Part shown: one piece after another, positions 40,892-52,218 of the stretch | How the letters are laid out: each line of letters starts with the position of its first letter | Numbering within the stretch: position 1 is the stretch's first letter | Assembly: GCA_964236695.1 (NCBI GenBank) | Contig: CAXSFU010000007.1 | Location: 1 to 64,000, forward strand | Origin: CAXSEF01 sp964236695 | Lineage (GTDB): Bacteria; Pseudomonadota; Alphaproteobacteria; Acetobacterales; Acetobacteraceae | Direction of reading: 5' to 3' | Length of the DNA: 64,000 nt | Notes under the pieces: generated by a model | Told to the model about the DNA's origin: nothing | Seen by the model: only the letters and a program-made list of their open reading frames with translations | Databases searched by the model: none | Program-made: the position numbers and the translations under genes

Positions 40892-41638
40892 TCAGCGCAG
40901 GCCGCCGCTGGCGGTGATCTCCTCGCCGGTCACCCAGCGGGCATCGTCGGACGCAAGGAACGTCACGACGCCTGCGATGTCCTCCGGCTGGCCGACACGC
41001 CCGAGCGGCGTTTGCGCGACGAAGCCGGCCTCCATGTCCGAGCCGACGACGCCGGCCGCACGCGTGCCTTCGGTCACCACCAAGCCCGGGCTGACCGTGT
41101 TGACCCGGATCCTGCGCGGCGCCAGCTCGTTGGCCAGGACGCCCGTGATCGCGTTCAGGGCGCCCTTGGTTCCGGCATAGACCGCCGTCGTCGGCGGGTG
41201 GAGGCTGGCGACCACCGACGAGATGTTGACGATGCTGCCGCCTTCCCCGAGATGCCTGGCCGCGGCCTGGGTGGCCAGCAGGACGCCCAGCACGTTGACG
41301 TCGAACTGGCGTCGGTAGTGCTCCTCGGTCACCTCCCCGATCGGCGCCATCTCGTAGACGCCGGAGTTGTTGACCAGCACGTCGAGCCGGCCGAACTGCC
41401 TGACCGCCGCCTCGATCAGTTCCTGCGCCTGCGCGGTCTTGGAAACGTCGCCCTGCACCGCGATGGCCCTGCCCCCGGCCGAGGTGATCGCCTCGACGAC
41501 GGCCTCCGCCCCCGTCTTGCTCGAGGCGTAGTTGACCACGACCGCCGCGCCGTCCTTCGCCAGGGCCTTGGCGATCGCGGCGCCGATGCCCTTCGATGCG
41601 CCGGTCACCACGGCGACCTTGCCTTCGAGCTTGGACAT
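40892..41638 (-). CDS. Short-chain dehydrogenase/reductase (SDR)
   Basis: This classical SDR has 248 residues from the ATG at 41638, with GGAGG upstream. The cofactor motif TGASKGIG is at about 12-19, NNSG near 89-92, catalytic Ser in NISSVVA near 138-144 and the YAGTK active-site Tyr/Lys near 154-158. It most likely uses NADP(H) to reduce a small carbonyl or oxidise an alcohol; the substrate is unknown. The C-terminus FLASDDARWVTGEEITASGG is family standard. It is divergent from an ArsR-type regulator gene, which is the probable controller. Confidence 0.93.
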   Translation of the reverse strand: MSKLEGKVAVVTGASKGIGAAIAKALAKDGAAVVVNYASSKTGAEAVVEAITSAGGRAIAVQGDVSKTAQAQELIEAAVRQFGRLDVLVNNSGVYEMAPIGEVTEEHYRRQFDVNVLGVLLATQAAARHLGEGGSIVNISSVVASLHPPTTAVYAGTKGALNAITGVLANELAPRRIRVNTVSPGLVVTEGTRAAGVVGSDMEAGFVAQTPLGRVGQPEDIAGVVTFLASDDARWVTGEEITASGGLR

Positions 41639-41690
41639 GTGTGCTAGCCTCCGATACGGGCGGCTCCGGAATGGTCGCCCTGGTCCCATT

Positions 41691-41707
41691 GTTCAGAACT
41701 TCGGAAC
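41691..41707. promoter_or_regulatory. Candidate ArsR operator in the divergent promoter region
   Basis: GTTC-A-GAAC and the overlapping GTTC-N9-GAAC dyad (41691-41707) lie between the SDR and regulator genes, close to the regulator start. Position and symmetry suit an autoregulatory winged-helix site. No experimental motif supports it. Confidence 0.35.
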
Positions 41708-41743
41708 TATTGGGGCGCGGATCAAGTGCCATATGAAGAAAAC

Positions 41744-42097
41744 ATGAGACTCCTGTTCCATCCCCCGATCGAGGACATCCAGCCGGAAGCGATCCTCCAC
41801 GCGCTGTCCGACCCGAGCCGTGCCGCGATCTTCGCCAGGATCATGACGGCGGGTTGCGTGGAGGCCTGCTCGGCCGTGTCCGCCCTGGGCGATCGGGTCA
41901 TCCCGAAATCGTCGCTGTCCAGCCACTTCAAGGTGCTACGCGAGGCCGGGCTGATCCGCAGCGAGCGTCACGGCGTGGAGATGCGCAACCATTCGCGCTG
42001 GGCCGAGGTGGACGCGCGTTTTCCCGGCCTGCTGTTCGCGATTATCAACGCCTACGCTTCGCAGGCCGGTGACGTTCCGGGCGTGTCCGTGACGTAG
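41744..42097 (+). CDS. ArsR-family winged-helix transcriptional regulator
   Basis: The 117-residue protein from the ATG at 41744 has an ArsR-type fold: AILHALSDPSRAAIFARIM (helix 1-2) and SSLSSHFKVLREAGLIRSERHGVEMRN (recognition helix and wing, about 61-87). A GTG six codons upstream would add MPYEEN. Two cysteines occur (GCVEAC) but not the classical ELCVCDL metal site, so it may not be a metal sensor. It is divergent from the SDR gene, 105 bp away, and probably represses it. Confidence 0.88.
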   Translation: MRLLFHPPIEDIQPEAILHALSDPSRAAIFARIMTAGCVEACSAVSALGDRVIPKSSLSSHFKVLREAGLIRSERHGVEMRNHSRWAEVDARFPGLLFAIINAYASQAGDVPGVSVT

Positions 42098-42350
42098 CTG
42101 AACGGCGGTGCGCCGCCAGAACACCGCCGCGGCGGATGCCCCTTCCGGGGATCGAGCAGGCTCCCTGCCGCAGCGTGGCCGGGCTGGACGCCGCCCGCGG
42201 CGCGACCACGGCGAGCAGCCGCTTCCTGCTCCCGACCACGTCGTGGTAGCCGGTCCGCTCCCGGCCAGACTAGGTTGCCCGTCCGGGCAGGGGGAACGTC
42301 AGCGTCGGGTCGTGTGCCGCGGCCGCCTTCCTGGCGGGACGGCGGGAGGC

Positions 42351-42656
42351 CTATCCCGCCCCCTGCGCCTTGCGCACCCCGTCCAGCACCGCCTCGTGCG
42401 TCGCCAGGATGCGCCGCAGCGTGGGCTTGCCCTTGTCGCTCGCCTCGGCGATGCCCTCGTGCATCTCCTCGATCCCCGTCACCATCTGCTCGGCCAGGCC
42501 GGACAGCCGCTCCTGCAACTGCTCGTCGTCGTCCCTGAGGTCGGCCGTCCAGATCGCGAGGACGCGGGAAAGCTCGGTGGCGGCGCGGTCGGGCGGGACG
42601 CCCGCCTGCAGGAGCTTGACGAGCGGGGCCAGGTCGGCAGCGGGGGAGCGGGACAT
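42351..42656 (-). CDS. Hypothetical small helical protein
   Basis: The frame encodes 101 residues from the ATG at 42656 (MSRSPAADLAPLVKLLQAG), rich in Leu, Glu and Ala. Heptad-like stretches such as DLRDDDEQLQERLSGLAEQM suggest a helical, possibly coiled-coil, protein. There is no signal peptide or membrane span. No clear ribosome binding site precedes the ATG, and a TTG three codons earlier is possible. I recognise no family. It stands alone between the ArsR gene and the ATP12 gene, in the opposite direction. Confidence 0.55.
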   Translation of the reverse strand: MSRSPAADLAPLVKLLQAGVPPDRAATELSRVLAIWTADLRDDDEQLQERLSGLAEQMVTGIEEMHEGIAEASDKGKPTLRRILATHEAVLDGVRKAQGAG

Positions 42657-42755
42657 GGGCGGCAAGGTAGGCAGGCGGACCGCGCGTGGCTAGACGGCGA
42701 GGGGCCGCTTCGGAGCCGAAAGCAGCCGCCCCGGCAAAGACGAGCTTCCACAAAA

Positions 42756-42816
42756 GGCCGGTCCGGGGCGGCTCGCCCTGGCGGAGTTTCAGGCAGAGCC
42801 TCAACCTTGCCTTCCG
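42756..42816. repeat. Degenerate half-copy of the palindromic repeat
   Basis: The right half only is present: GGTCCGGGGCGGCTCGCCCTGG and AGGCAGAGCCTCAACCTTGCCTTCC, eroded relative to other copies. It lies upstream of the ATP12-type gene. Confidence 0.55.
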
Positions 42817-42885
42817 CCTCCTCCATCATCTGGCCCGTCCCCCTGTCCCGTCGTAGTCTGACGCGGCGGCGGCCACGGAGGCGGG

Positions 42886-43596
42886 ATGCTGAGGTTCTGG
42901 GACGAGGCGAGCGTGCGGCGCGACGGCGACGGGTTCGAGGTGCTGCTCGACGGCAGGCCGATGCGCCTGCCCGGCGGTCCCAGCCTGCGGCTGCGCTCCT
43001 CGGCCCTGGCTGATGCCGTGGCGGCCGAGTGGCAGGACGCCGGCGGCGCCAAGGGTGGCGAGATGAGCCTGGAGTCCGTCCCCCTGACCCGCCTCGCCGG
43101 CACCGCGCAGGAGCGGGTGGCGCGCGACCCTGGAGCGTCCATCGCGGCGCTGGCGCGCTACGGCGAGGCCGACCTGCTGTGCTACCGCGCCGAGCGCCCG
43201 GCCGCGCTGGTCGCCCTGCAGTCCGCCTCGTGGGACCCGCTGCTGGACTGGGCCGCGGACGGGCTCGGCGCCCGGCTGCGCGTCACCGCCGGCGTGATCC
43301 ACGTCCCCCAGCCCGAGCCGGCGCTGGCCGCGCTGACCCGGGCGCTGGCCGGCTTCGACGCGGACGGGCTCGCTGGCCTGGGCATCGCGGTGCCGGCGCT
43401 CGGCAGCCTGGTGCTGGGCCTGGCGCTGGCGCTGGGCCGGCTGGACGCGGCCGCTGCGACCGCGCTGGGCACGCTGGACGAGCGCCACCAGATCAACGCC
43501 TGGGGCCACGACGACGAGGCTGCGCGCCGCCTGGTGCTGATCGCCGCCGACGTCGCACTGGCCGGCCGCTTCATGGCGCTGGCGGCCGAGCCGTGA
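42886..43596 (+). CDS. ATP12-family F1-ATPase assembly chaperone
   Basis: ATP12 proteins bind the F1 alpha subunit during ATP synthase assembly in alphaproteobacteria and mitochondria. The 236-residue product starts MLRFWDEASVRRDGDGFEVLLDGRPMRLP, the typical N-terminus. The conserved ADAVAAEWQDAGG, SVPLTRLAGTAQERV and AELLCYRAE-like YGEADLLCYRAERP segments follow. The C-terminal ALGTLDERHQINAWGHDDEAARR contains the signature E-x-x-x-x-x-W-G. It overlaps the acylphosphatase start by 4 bp. Confidence 0.92.
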   Translation: MLRFWDEASVRRDGDGFEVLLDGRPMRLPGGPSLRLRSSALADAVAAEWQDAGGAKGGEMSLESVPLTRLAGTAQERVARDPGASIAALARYGEADLLCYRAERPAALVALQSASWDPLLDWAADGLGARLRVTAGVIHVPQPEPALAALTRALAGFDADGLAGLGIAVPALGSLVLGLALALGRLDAAAATALGTLDERHQINAWGHDDEAARRLVLIAADVALAGRFMALAAEP

Positions 43597-43862
43597 TCGC
43601 CAAGCGGGTGGTGATCGGCGGCCGGGTGCAGGGCGTTGGATTCCGGGCCTGGATGGTGCGCGAGGCGCAGTCGCTGGGCGTGTGGGGCTGGGTGCGCAAC
43701 CGTTCCGACGGCACGGTGGAGGCGACGGTGCACGGCGACACCGACGCGGTGGAGGAGCTGCTGCGGCGCTGCCGTCGCGGCCCGACGCTGGCCGCGGTGC
43801 GCTCCATTGACGAGAGCGACGCAGAGCCGCCCGATGGGGAGGGCTTCCGCCAGATCGGCTGA
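43593..43862 (+). CDS. acyP: Acylphosphatase
   Basis: The 89-residue enzyme hydrolyses acyl phosphates such as carbamoyl phosphate. The GTG start at 43593 overlaps the ATP12 stop as GTGA. The phosphate-binding loop GRVQGVGFR places catalytic Arg at 18, and GWVRNRSDGTVEA places catalytic Asn at 36. Length and both motifs are normal. It is translationally coupled to the ATP12-type gene, with no obvious functional link. Confidence 0.95.
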   Translation: MIAKRVVIGGRVQGVGFRAWMVREAQSLGVWGWVRNRSDGTVEATVHGDTDAVEELLRRCRRGPTLAAVRSIDESDAEPPDGEGFRQIG

Positions 43863-43892
43863 CGGCAGCCCAGGGCCGCTGGACCCACGAAC

Positions 43893-43968
43893 GAAAGGCC
43901 TTCTTCTGTGCGCCGGTCCAGGGGCGCTGTCCCTGGCGGGTCCAGGGCAGAGCCCTGGCCTTCCTTTC
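43893..43968. repeat. Half-copy of the palindromic repeat after acyP
   Basis: CCAGGGGCGCTGTCCCTGG and CCAGGGCAGAGCCCTGGCCTTCC are the right-hand modules. The left modules are reduced to GAAAGGCCTTCTTC. Confidence 0.75.
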
Positions 43969-44027
43969 CGTCCCGCCCCGCAGGACCCCGCCGACGCGCC
44001 CCGAACCCTTGCCGGACCGAGACCCAC

Positions 44028-44861
44028 ATGCCCCGTTCCTCCGAGCCCGCCCCGCCGTACGGCGTGCCCATTCCCGAAGCCCCGGGCATCGTGCGCGTGG
44101 TGGCCCCCAACCCCGGCCCGATGACGCAGCACGGCACCAACAGCTGGATCCTCGCCCGCCCGGACGGCGCCACGGTGATCGACCCAGGCCCCGACGACGC
44201 CGGCCACGTGGCGGCGCTGCTGGCCGCCGCCGCCGGCCCGATCGCGCGCATCCTGCTGACCCACGGCCACGCCGACCATGCCGGCGCCGCTGCGGCGCTC
44301 CGCCGGGCCAGCGGCGCCCCGGTGGTCGCGCACCCCCGCTGCACCGCCGCGACGGTGCGCCCGGACCGCACGGCGGGCGAAGGCGACACCGTGGCCGGGC
44401 TGGCGGTGCTGCACACGCCCGGCCATGCCTCGGACCACCTCTGCTTCGCCGCCGAGGACGGGGTGCTGTTCAGCGGCGACCACGTGATGGGCTGGTCGAG
44501 CACGGCGATCGGCCCGCCGGACGGCGACATGGCGGCGTATCTGCGCAGCCTGGAGCGGCTGCAGGGCCGCGCCGACCGGGTCCTGCTGTCCGGCCACGGC
44601 GCCGCGATCCGCGATCCGGCCGCGCTGTTGTCGACGCTGCTCCGTCACCGGCTGCTGCGCGAGGCGGGCGTGCTGGCGGCGCTGCGCCGCGGCCCCGCCA
44701 CCCTGGCGGCGCTGGTGGCCGGGGAATACCCGGTGCTCGACCCGGGACTTTCGCGTGCCGCGGGTGCCACGCTGCTCGCCCACCTGCACAAGTTGCGCGA
44801 CGAGGGCGTGGCGTCGGAAGCGGGCGGACAATGGCGTCTGCAGGGCGGCAAAAGCGCCTGA
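44028..44861 (+). CDS. Metallo-beta-lactamase-fold hydrolase (LACTB2-like)
   Basis: The start at 44028 (MPRSSEPAPPYG) gives 277 residues; upstream codons come from the repeat. The metal motif THGHADH is at 78-84, with H79, H81, D83 and H84 as zinc ligands, followed by a later His (TPGHASDH) and Asp (SGDHVMG). A C-terminal winged-helix-like region (VLAALRRGPATLAAL to LAHLHKLRDEGVASEAGG) matches the LACTB2/endoribonuclease-like branch. The substrate could be RNA or a small ester; not decidable here. Confidence 0.88.
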   Translation: MPRSSEPAPPYGVPIPEAPGIVRVVAPNPGPMTQHGTNSWILARPDGATVIDPGPDDAGHVAALLAAAAGPIARILLTHGHADHAGAAAALRRASGAPVVAHPRCTAATVRPDRTAGEGDTVAGLAVLHTPGHASDHLCFAAEDGVLFSGDHVMGWSSTAIGPPDGDMAAYLRSLERLQGRADRVLLSGHGAAIRDPAALLSTLLRHRLLREAGVLAALRRGPATLAALVAGEYPVLDPGLSRAAGATLLAHLHKLRDEGVASEAGGQWRLQGGKSA

Positions 44862-44918
44862 GAATGCTTGCGTGTTGGCCCGGGCCGAGGCGATCCTGCC
44901 GAACGCAGGGAGAGCACC

Positions 44919-45161
44919 GTGGCGAGGCCAACAGAGCCGGACGACCAGCTGACGGCGGAGCGGTGCCCGCCGGCGGCGGCGGCCGCCGCCCGGTCGCGGG
45001 GCAGGCGGCCGCTGTTGCTGGGCGCCCTGCTGGTGGTGGCGGCCTCGGTCGTCGCGGCCTGGTGGCTGGGGGTCGTCGCGGCGGCTGCGGTGTATGCCGC
45101 CGGAACGCTGGTCCTGGTCGCGGCGCTGCTCGGCCTGGGCCGCCGCTTCGGTCGGCGCTGA
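44919..45161 (+). CDS. Hypothetical small membrane protein
   Basis: A GTG at 44919 with AGGGAGAG about 6 bp upstream opens an 80-residue frame. The N-terminus is polar; then RRPLLLGALLVVAASVVAAWWLG and VVAAAAVYAAGTLVLVAALLGL form two adjacent membrane spans with a basic end (GRRFGRR). It resembles two-TM hypothetical proteins of this bacterial group, without a named family that I recognise. An upstream ATG at 44868 in the same frame is possible. It lies between the MBL-fold gene and the SUF regulator. Confidence 0.55.
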   Translation: MARPTEPDDQLTAERCPPAAAAAARSRGRRPLLLGALLVVAASVVAAWWLGVVAAAAVYAAGTLVLVAALLGLGRRFGRR

Positions 45162-45264
45162 GCCCTCCCGCGACCCGCGCCGGTCCGGGACATGGCCCGA
45201 CCGACGTGCCCCGGCGCGGCCCGTTGACTGGCGCCACAGTGACGCTCCGGCCTGTGCCAACCCC

Positions 45265-45320
45265 TTGACGCAGCGGCCCGCGTCTTCCATCTGCTGGTCA
45301 ATCCGGACCACCATGGTCCG
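45265..45320 (+). promoter_or_regulatory. Candidate promoter and operator of the suf operon
   Basis: TTGACG (45265-45270) could be a -35 with a weak CATCTG -10 (45288-45293). Just after it, CGGACCA-CCA-TGGTCCG (45304-45320) is a perfect 7-bp dyad directly upstream of the Rrf2 gene, a good position for autoregulation by the encoded Fe-S regulator. Confidence 0.5.
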
Positions 45321-45335
45321 CATAGGATGCGGCGG

Positions 45336-45830
45336 ATGCTCAGGCTGTCCAAGCTGACCGACTACGCGGTCGTGGTGCTGATCCGGCTGGCCGACGAGGC
45401 CAGCGGCACGGTGCAGACCACCCCCGGCATCGCCGCAGCCACCGGCGTGCCGGAGCCTACGGTCGCCAAGGTGCTCAAGGCCATGGTCGGTTGCGGCCTG
45501 GTGGCGTCGCAGCGCGGCGCGCGCGGCGGATACCGTCTGGCGCGCCCGCTCTCGGCCATGCCGGTGTGCGACGTGATCGAGGCGATCGACGGCCCGATCG
45601 CTTTGACCTCCTGCGTGGAGGGCGGCAGCGGCGGCTGCGAGGCGGCGGGCCTGTGCCCGGTGCATGGCCGCTGGGACGTGGTCAACGACGCGATACGCGA
45701 GGCGCTGGGTGCGATCACCCTCGCCGAGATGCAGGGCGCCGCGCTCCCGCGCGCGTTCAGAACCCCGGGCCGCACCCTGGGCCAGGCAGCGACGCTGCCG
45801 GGCCAGGGCGCCTCCCATTCCGCAGATTGA
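45336..45830 (+). CDS. Rrf2-family Fe-S cluster regulator of the suf operon
   Basis: Rrf2 proteins sense Fe-S or iron status and control Fe-S assembly genes. The 164-residue product from the ATG at 45336 begins MLRLSKLTDYAVVVLIRLA, matching the SUF-associated regulator type. The winged helix includes GIAAATGVPEPTVAKVLKAM and the wing ARGGYRLARP. Three cysteines that fit the cluster-binding pattern are C93, C101 and C107 (TSCVEGGSGGCEAAGLC). It is the first gene of the suf operon, 10 bp before sufB, so it is probably autoregulated. Confidence 0.93.
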   Translation: MLRLSKLTDYAVVVLIRLADEASGTVQTTPGIAAATGVPEPTVAKVLKAMVGCGLVASQRGARGGYRLARPLSAMPVCDVIEAIDGPIALTSCVEGGSGGCEAAGLCPVHGRWDVVNDAIREALGAITLAEMQGAALPRAFRTPGRTLGQAATLPGQGASHSAD

Positions 45831-45840
45831 GTGAGGCGAC

Positions 45841-47342
<1,502 letters not shown>

Positions 47343-47343
<1 letters not shown>

Positions 47344-48107
47344 TGCTGGAGATCCTCGACCTCGCCGCCTCGATCGCCATCGAGGGGGCAGAGCCAAAGC
47401 CGATTCTGCGCGGCATCAGCCTCGACCTGCCGCAGGGCGAGGTGCACGCCATCATGGGGCCCAACGGCTCAGGGAAGTCGACGCTGTCCTACGTGCTGTC
47501 CGGCCGCGACGACTACGAGGTGACCGGGGGCTCGGCGACCTTCAACGGCACCGACCTGCTGGCGCTGGAGCCGGAGGAGCGCGCGGCGCTCGGCGTGTTC
47601 CTGGCGTTCCAGGCGCCCGTCGAGCTGCCCGGCGTGGGCAACGCCAATTTCATGCGCACCGCGCTGAACGCCGTGCGCCGCGCCCGCGGCGAGCCGGAGC
47701 TGGACGCGATCGCCTTCCTCAAGCTTGCCCGCGCGGAAGCCAAGCGCCTGTCGATGCCGGACGACATGCTCAAGCGCAACGTCAACGTCGGCTTCTCCGG
47801 CGGCGAGAAGAAGCGCAACGAGGTGCTGCAGATGGCGTTGCTGCGCCCGAAGCTCGCGATCCTCGACGAGACCGACAGCGGCCTGGACATCGACGCCCTG
47901 CGCATCGTCGCCGAGGGCGTCAATGCTCTGCGCGGCCCGGACTTCTCGGCGCTGGTCATCACCCACCACCAGCGCCTGCTCGACTACATCGTGCCCGACC
48001 GTGTGCACGTGCTGGCCGCCGGCCGCGTGGTGCGCACCGGTGGCCCTGAGCTGGCCCACCAGCTCGAGGCACAGGGCTACGCTCAGGTGATCGCGGAGGC
48101 GGCATGA
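47343..48107 (+). CDS. sufC: Fe-S assembly ATPase SufC
   Basis: SufC is the soluble ABC-type ATPase of the SufBC2D complex. The 254-residue product has Walker A GPNGSGKST at 39-47, ABC signature FSGGEKKRNE near 156-165, Walker B LAILDETDSGLD near 175-186 and the switch His in VITHHQR. It overlaps sufB by one base and sufD by four (ATGA), implying tight stoichiometric expression. Confidence 0.97.
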
Positions 48108-49386
48108 GCGCGGCCCATTCCACGGCGATGGCGGACAGCACCGCCGGCTTCCTGCACCGCTTCGACGGCCTGCGCCGCCGCCTGCCCGGCGACCTCGCCG
48201 CACGCGACGCGGCGGCCGGACTGCTGCGCGCCAAGGGCCTGCCGACCCGCGCCCTGGAGGCCTGGCACTACACCAGCCTGCGCCCGCTCGCCGACATCGC
48301 GTTCTACGAGCCGCTGACCGCCGTCGCCCCCGGGGCCGACGTGCTGGATGGCGTGGCTCTGCCCGACGTGCCGCGCCTGGTGTTCGTCGACGGCCGCTTC
48401 CAGCCGGAGCTGTCCTCGGTCCCCGACGGCGTGTCCCTGACCCTGTTCGCCGACCGCCCGGAGTTCGGCGCGCTCGCCCACCCGGAGCGCGAGACCCTGG
48501 TCGCGCTCAACACCATGCTGGCGGAGGACGGCGTGCGCCTGCACGTCGCCGCCGGCGTGGACGGCGGCACGCTGTGCCTGGTCAGCATCGGCGGCGGCGT
48601 CGGCCGCACCGCGATGGCGTTCCACCCGCGCCACGCCGTGACCCTGGAGCGCGACGCCCGCCTGACCCTGATCGAGGTGTCGCACGGCGCCGGCGCCTAC
48701 CTGCACAACCCGGTGATGGAGGTCAGCGTCGCCGAGGGCGCGCAGATGGTCCACATCCGACTGCAGGACGAGGCGACCGAGGCGTTCCACCTGTCCACGG
48801 TGTACGCCGACATCGCCGAGCGCGGCATCTACGACAGCTTCGGCCTCAACCTTGGCGGCCGCCTGGCGCGCAACGAGGTGCACGCCCGCCTGCTCGGACC
48901 CTACGCCGCCGCCCATCTCAACGGCGCCCAGCTCCTCGCGGGCAGCCAGCACAGCGACTTCACCACCGTCGTCTCGCACAAGGCGCCGTCCTGCGCCTCG
49001 CGGCAGACGGTGAAGAACGTGCTGACCGGGCACAGCCGTGGCGTGTTCCAGGGCAAGATCGAGGTCGACCGCATCGCGCAGAAGACCGACGGCTACCAGA
49101 TGAACCAGGCGCTGCTGCTGTCGGCCGAGTCCGAGATCGACTGCAAGCCGCAGCTCGAGATCTACGCCGACGACGTGAAGTGCAGCCACGGCGCCACCGT
49201 CGGCGAGCTGGACGTGGAGCAGCTGTTCTACCTGCGCTCGCGCGGCGTGCCGCTGGCGCAGGCCCGCTCGCTGCTGGTGCGCGCCTTCCTGGCAGAGGCG
49301 CTCGACCCGATCGCCGACGAGGGCGCGCGCACGATGCTGGAAGGCGCCGTGGAGCGCTGGTGGGCGCGTCAGGGAGGGGCTGCGGC

Positions 49387-49390
<4 letters not shown>
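48104..49390 (+). CDS. sufD: Fe-S assembly protein SufD
   Basis: SufD pairs with SufB in the scaffold complex. The 428-residue product carries the N-terminal helical region (RAKGLPTRALEAWHYTSLRPLAD), the beta-helix core and the shared SufB/SufD C-terminal signature SEIDCKPQLEIYADDVKCSHGATVGELDVEQLFYLRSRG with its conserved Cys and His. Both ends overlap neighbours by four bases. Length is typical. Confidence 0.96.
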
Positions 49391-50681
<1,291 letters not shown>

Positions 50682-50685
<4 letters not shown>

Positions 50686-51227
50686 GCGGCGGCCCCGGCG
50701 GCGACACCGACGACAGCACCGGCGACGTGCGCGACCTCTACCAGGCCGTCGTGCTGCGCCATGGCCGCAGCCCCACGCACCAGCGCCGCCTCGACCCGTT
50801 CGACGCCTTGGCGCGCGGCGAGAACCCGATGTGCGGCGACCGCGTCGAGGTCCGCCTCCGCCTCGACGGCGCCGGCAGCGTCGCGGAGGCCGCCTTCGAG
50901 GCACGCGGCTGCGCCATCAGCGTCGCCTCTGCCGACCTGATGGCAGAGGCCGCCCCCGGCCGCACCCCGGACGAGCTGCGCGCGCTTGCGCACGCCTTTG
51001 AGGCCATGACCCGCAGCGGCGAGTGCCCCGATTGCCTGGGCGACCTGCGCGCCCTGTCCGGCGTGCATGACTATCCATCGCGCCGCCGCTGCGCGACCCT
51101 GCCGTGGACCGCGCTGGTGCAGGCGCTGGACGCGGCCTCGCCCGCCGAGCCTGCGCCCACCCACGCCGCGCCGGACGACGCTGCCCGCGCGCCGGCCCGC
51201 CACCCAGAGGAGGCCCGCCATGGATGA
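50682..51227 (+). CDS. sufU: SufU/IscU-like sulfur acceptor or scaffold
   Basis: SufU proteins accept sulfur from SufS through a zinc-bound site. The 181-residue product (GTG start overlapping the sufS stop) contains LYQAVVLRHGRSPTHQRRL, NPMCGDRVEV (C51), ARGCAISVASADLMAEA (C77) and the distal SRRRCATLPWTAL (about 137). The C-terminal ~30 residues are a low-complexity Ala/Pro extension. A further CPDC near 116-119 is an unusual addition. It overlaps the DUF59 gene by 8 bp. Confidence 0.92.
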
Positions 51228-51645
51228 GTTCCGGGCGATGATGGACCCCGCCACCAGCGGCGCCACGATGCCGGGCCAGCGCGCACCCGGCGCGGCCGCG
51301 CCCGGGGTCGGCGCCTGGACGCCCGACGGCGAGACGCTGCCCACCCCCGGCGAGGACGCCCTGATCGCCGCGATCGGCACCGTCTATGACCCGGAGATCC
51401 CGGTGAACGTCTACGAGCTGGGCCTGATCTACGCCGTCGAGATTGCGGAGTCCGGCCACATCGCCGTCGAGATGACCCTGACCGCCCCCGGCTGCCCCAG
51501 CGCCCAGGAGCTGCCGGAAATGGTGCGCCTCGCCGTGCTGGGCGTGCCCGGCGTCACCTCCGCGGAGGTGACCACAGTGTGGGACCCGCCCTGGGACCCG
51601 AGCCGTATGTCGGAAGAGGCCCGCCTCTCCCTGAACATGTTCTGA
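51220..51645 (+). CDS. SUF-associated DUF59/MIP18-family protein (SufT-like)
   Basis: DUF59 proteins help mature Fe-S proteins and are often found in suf operons. I chose the ATG at 51220, which has AGGAGG upstream and overlaps sufU by 8 bp; the product is 141 residues. The N-terminal ~45 residues are low complexity. The domain begins EDALIAAIGTVYDPEIPVNVYELGLIYAVEI and includes TLTAPGCPSAQELPEM and WDPPWDPSRMSEEARLSLNMF, all typical. A conserved Cys lies in PGCPSA. Confidence 0.93.
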   Translation: MDEFRAMMDPATSGATMPGQRAPGAAAPGVGAWTPDGETLPTPGEDALIAAIGTVYDPEIPVNVYELGLIYAVEIAESGHIAVEMTLTAPGCPSAQELPEMVRLAVLGVPGVTSAEVTTVWDPPWDPSRMSEEARLSLNMF

Positions 51646-51661
51646 GACCGGAGACCCCGCC

Positions 51662-52030
51662 GTGAGCACGACCCAAACCGCACCCGCCGCCCGACGCGCC
51701 TTGCCGCCGCTGATGAGTGTCAGCGACGCCGCCGCCGCCCGCCTGCGCGCCCTCTACGCCGGCAGCCAGCAGGGCATGCTCCTGCGCATCGCCGTCAGCA
51801 CCAAGGGCTGCTCCGGCATGAGCTACGATATGGGCTGGGTCGAGGCCGCGGGACCGGGGGACGAGGTCGTCACCGACAACGGCGTCACCGTGCTCGTCGA
51901 CCGCAAGGCCACCCTGTTCCTGATCGGCAGCGTCATGGACTTCGAGTCCAGGACGCTTACCCAGGGCTTCGTGTTCAGCAACCCGAACGAGAAGGGCCGC
52001 TGCGGCTGCGGCGAGAGCTTCCACGTCTGA
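51662..52030 (+). CDS. sufA: A-type Fe-S carrier SufA
   Basis: A-type carriers pass assembled clusters to target proteins. The 122-residue product (GTG start, GGAG upstream) has the HesB/IscA fold with LRIAVSTKGCSGMSYDMGWV and the paired FSNPNEKGRCGCGESFHV. The three conserved cysteines are C50, C114 and C116. It is the last gene of the suf operon, followed immediately by a long-form repeat. Confidence 0.95.
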   Translation: MSTTQTAPAARRALPPLMSVSDAAAARLRALYAGSQQGMLLRIAVSTKGCSGMSYDMGWVEAAGPGDEVVTDNGVTVLVDRKATLFLIGSVMDFESRTLTQGFVFSNPNEKGRCGCGESFHV

Positions 52031-52035
52031 GCGGT

Positions 52036-52218
52036 AAGGCAAGGCCAGGGCTCTGCCCTGGACCCGCCAGGCGTAGGTGGCCAAAGGTTCCAACGATCCG
52101 CCTGGATCGTTGGAAAGGCCACCGGAGGGAGCCGCCCCTGGACCCGGCCTCCCTTAAGAATTGGATTCCAAAGGATCGGCCTTTGGCGGGGTCCAGGGGC
52201 AGAGCCCCTGGCCGTACT
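52036..52218. repeat. Long-form palindromic repeat overlapping an rRNA methyltransferase gene end
   Basis: This copy contains CAGGGCTCTGCCCTG, GGATCGTTGGAAAGGCCACC, CAGGGGCAGAGCCCCTG and CCAAAGGATCGGCCTTTGG. From about 52042 it matches the copy at 2003-2180 base for base over long stretches, differing by a few substitutions. The stop codon and last ~20 codons of the minus-strand methyltransferase lie inside it. Confidence 0.85.

Noticed and set aside
42098..42350. Possible gene in the gap after the ArsR-type regulator
   Set aside because: Only short Arg/Pro-rich frames without start signals are present. Inverted GC stretches are no stronger than background.
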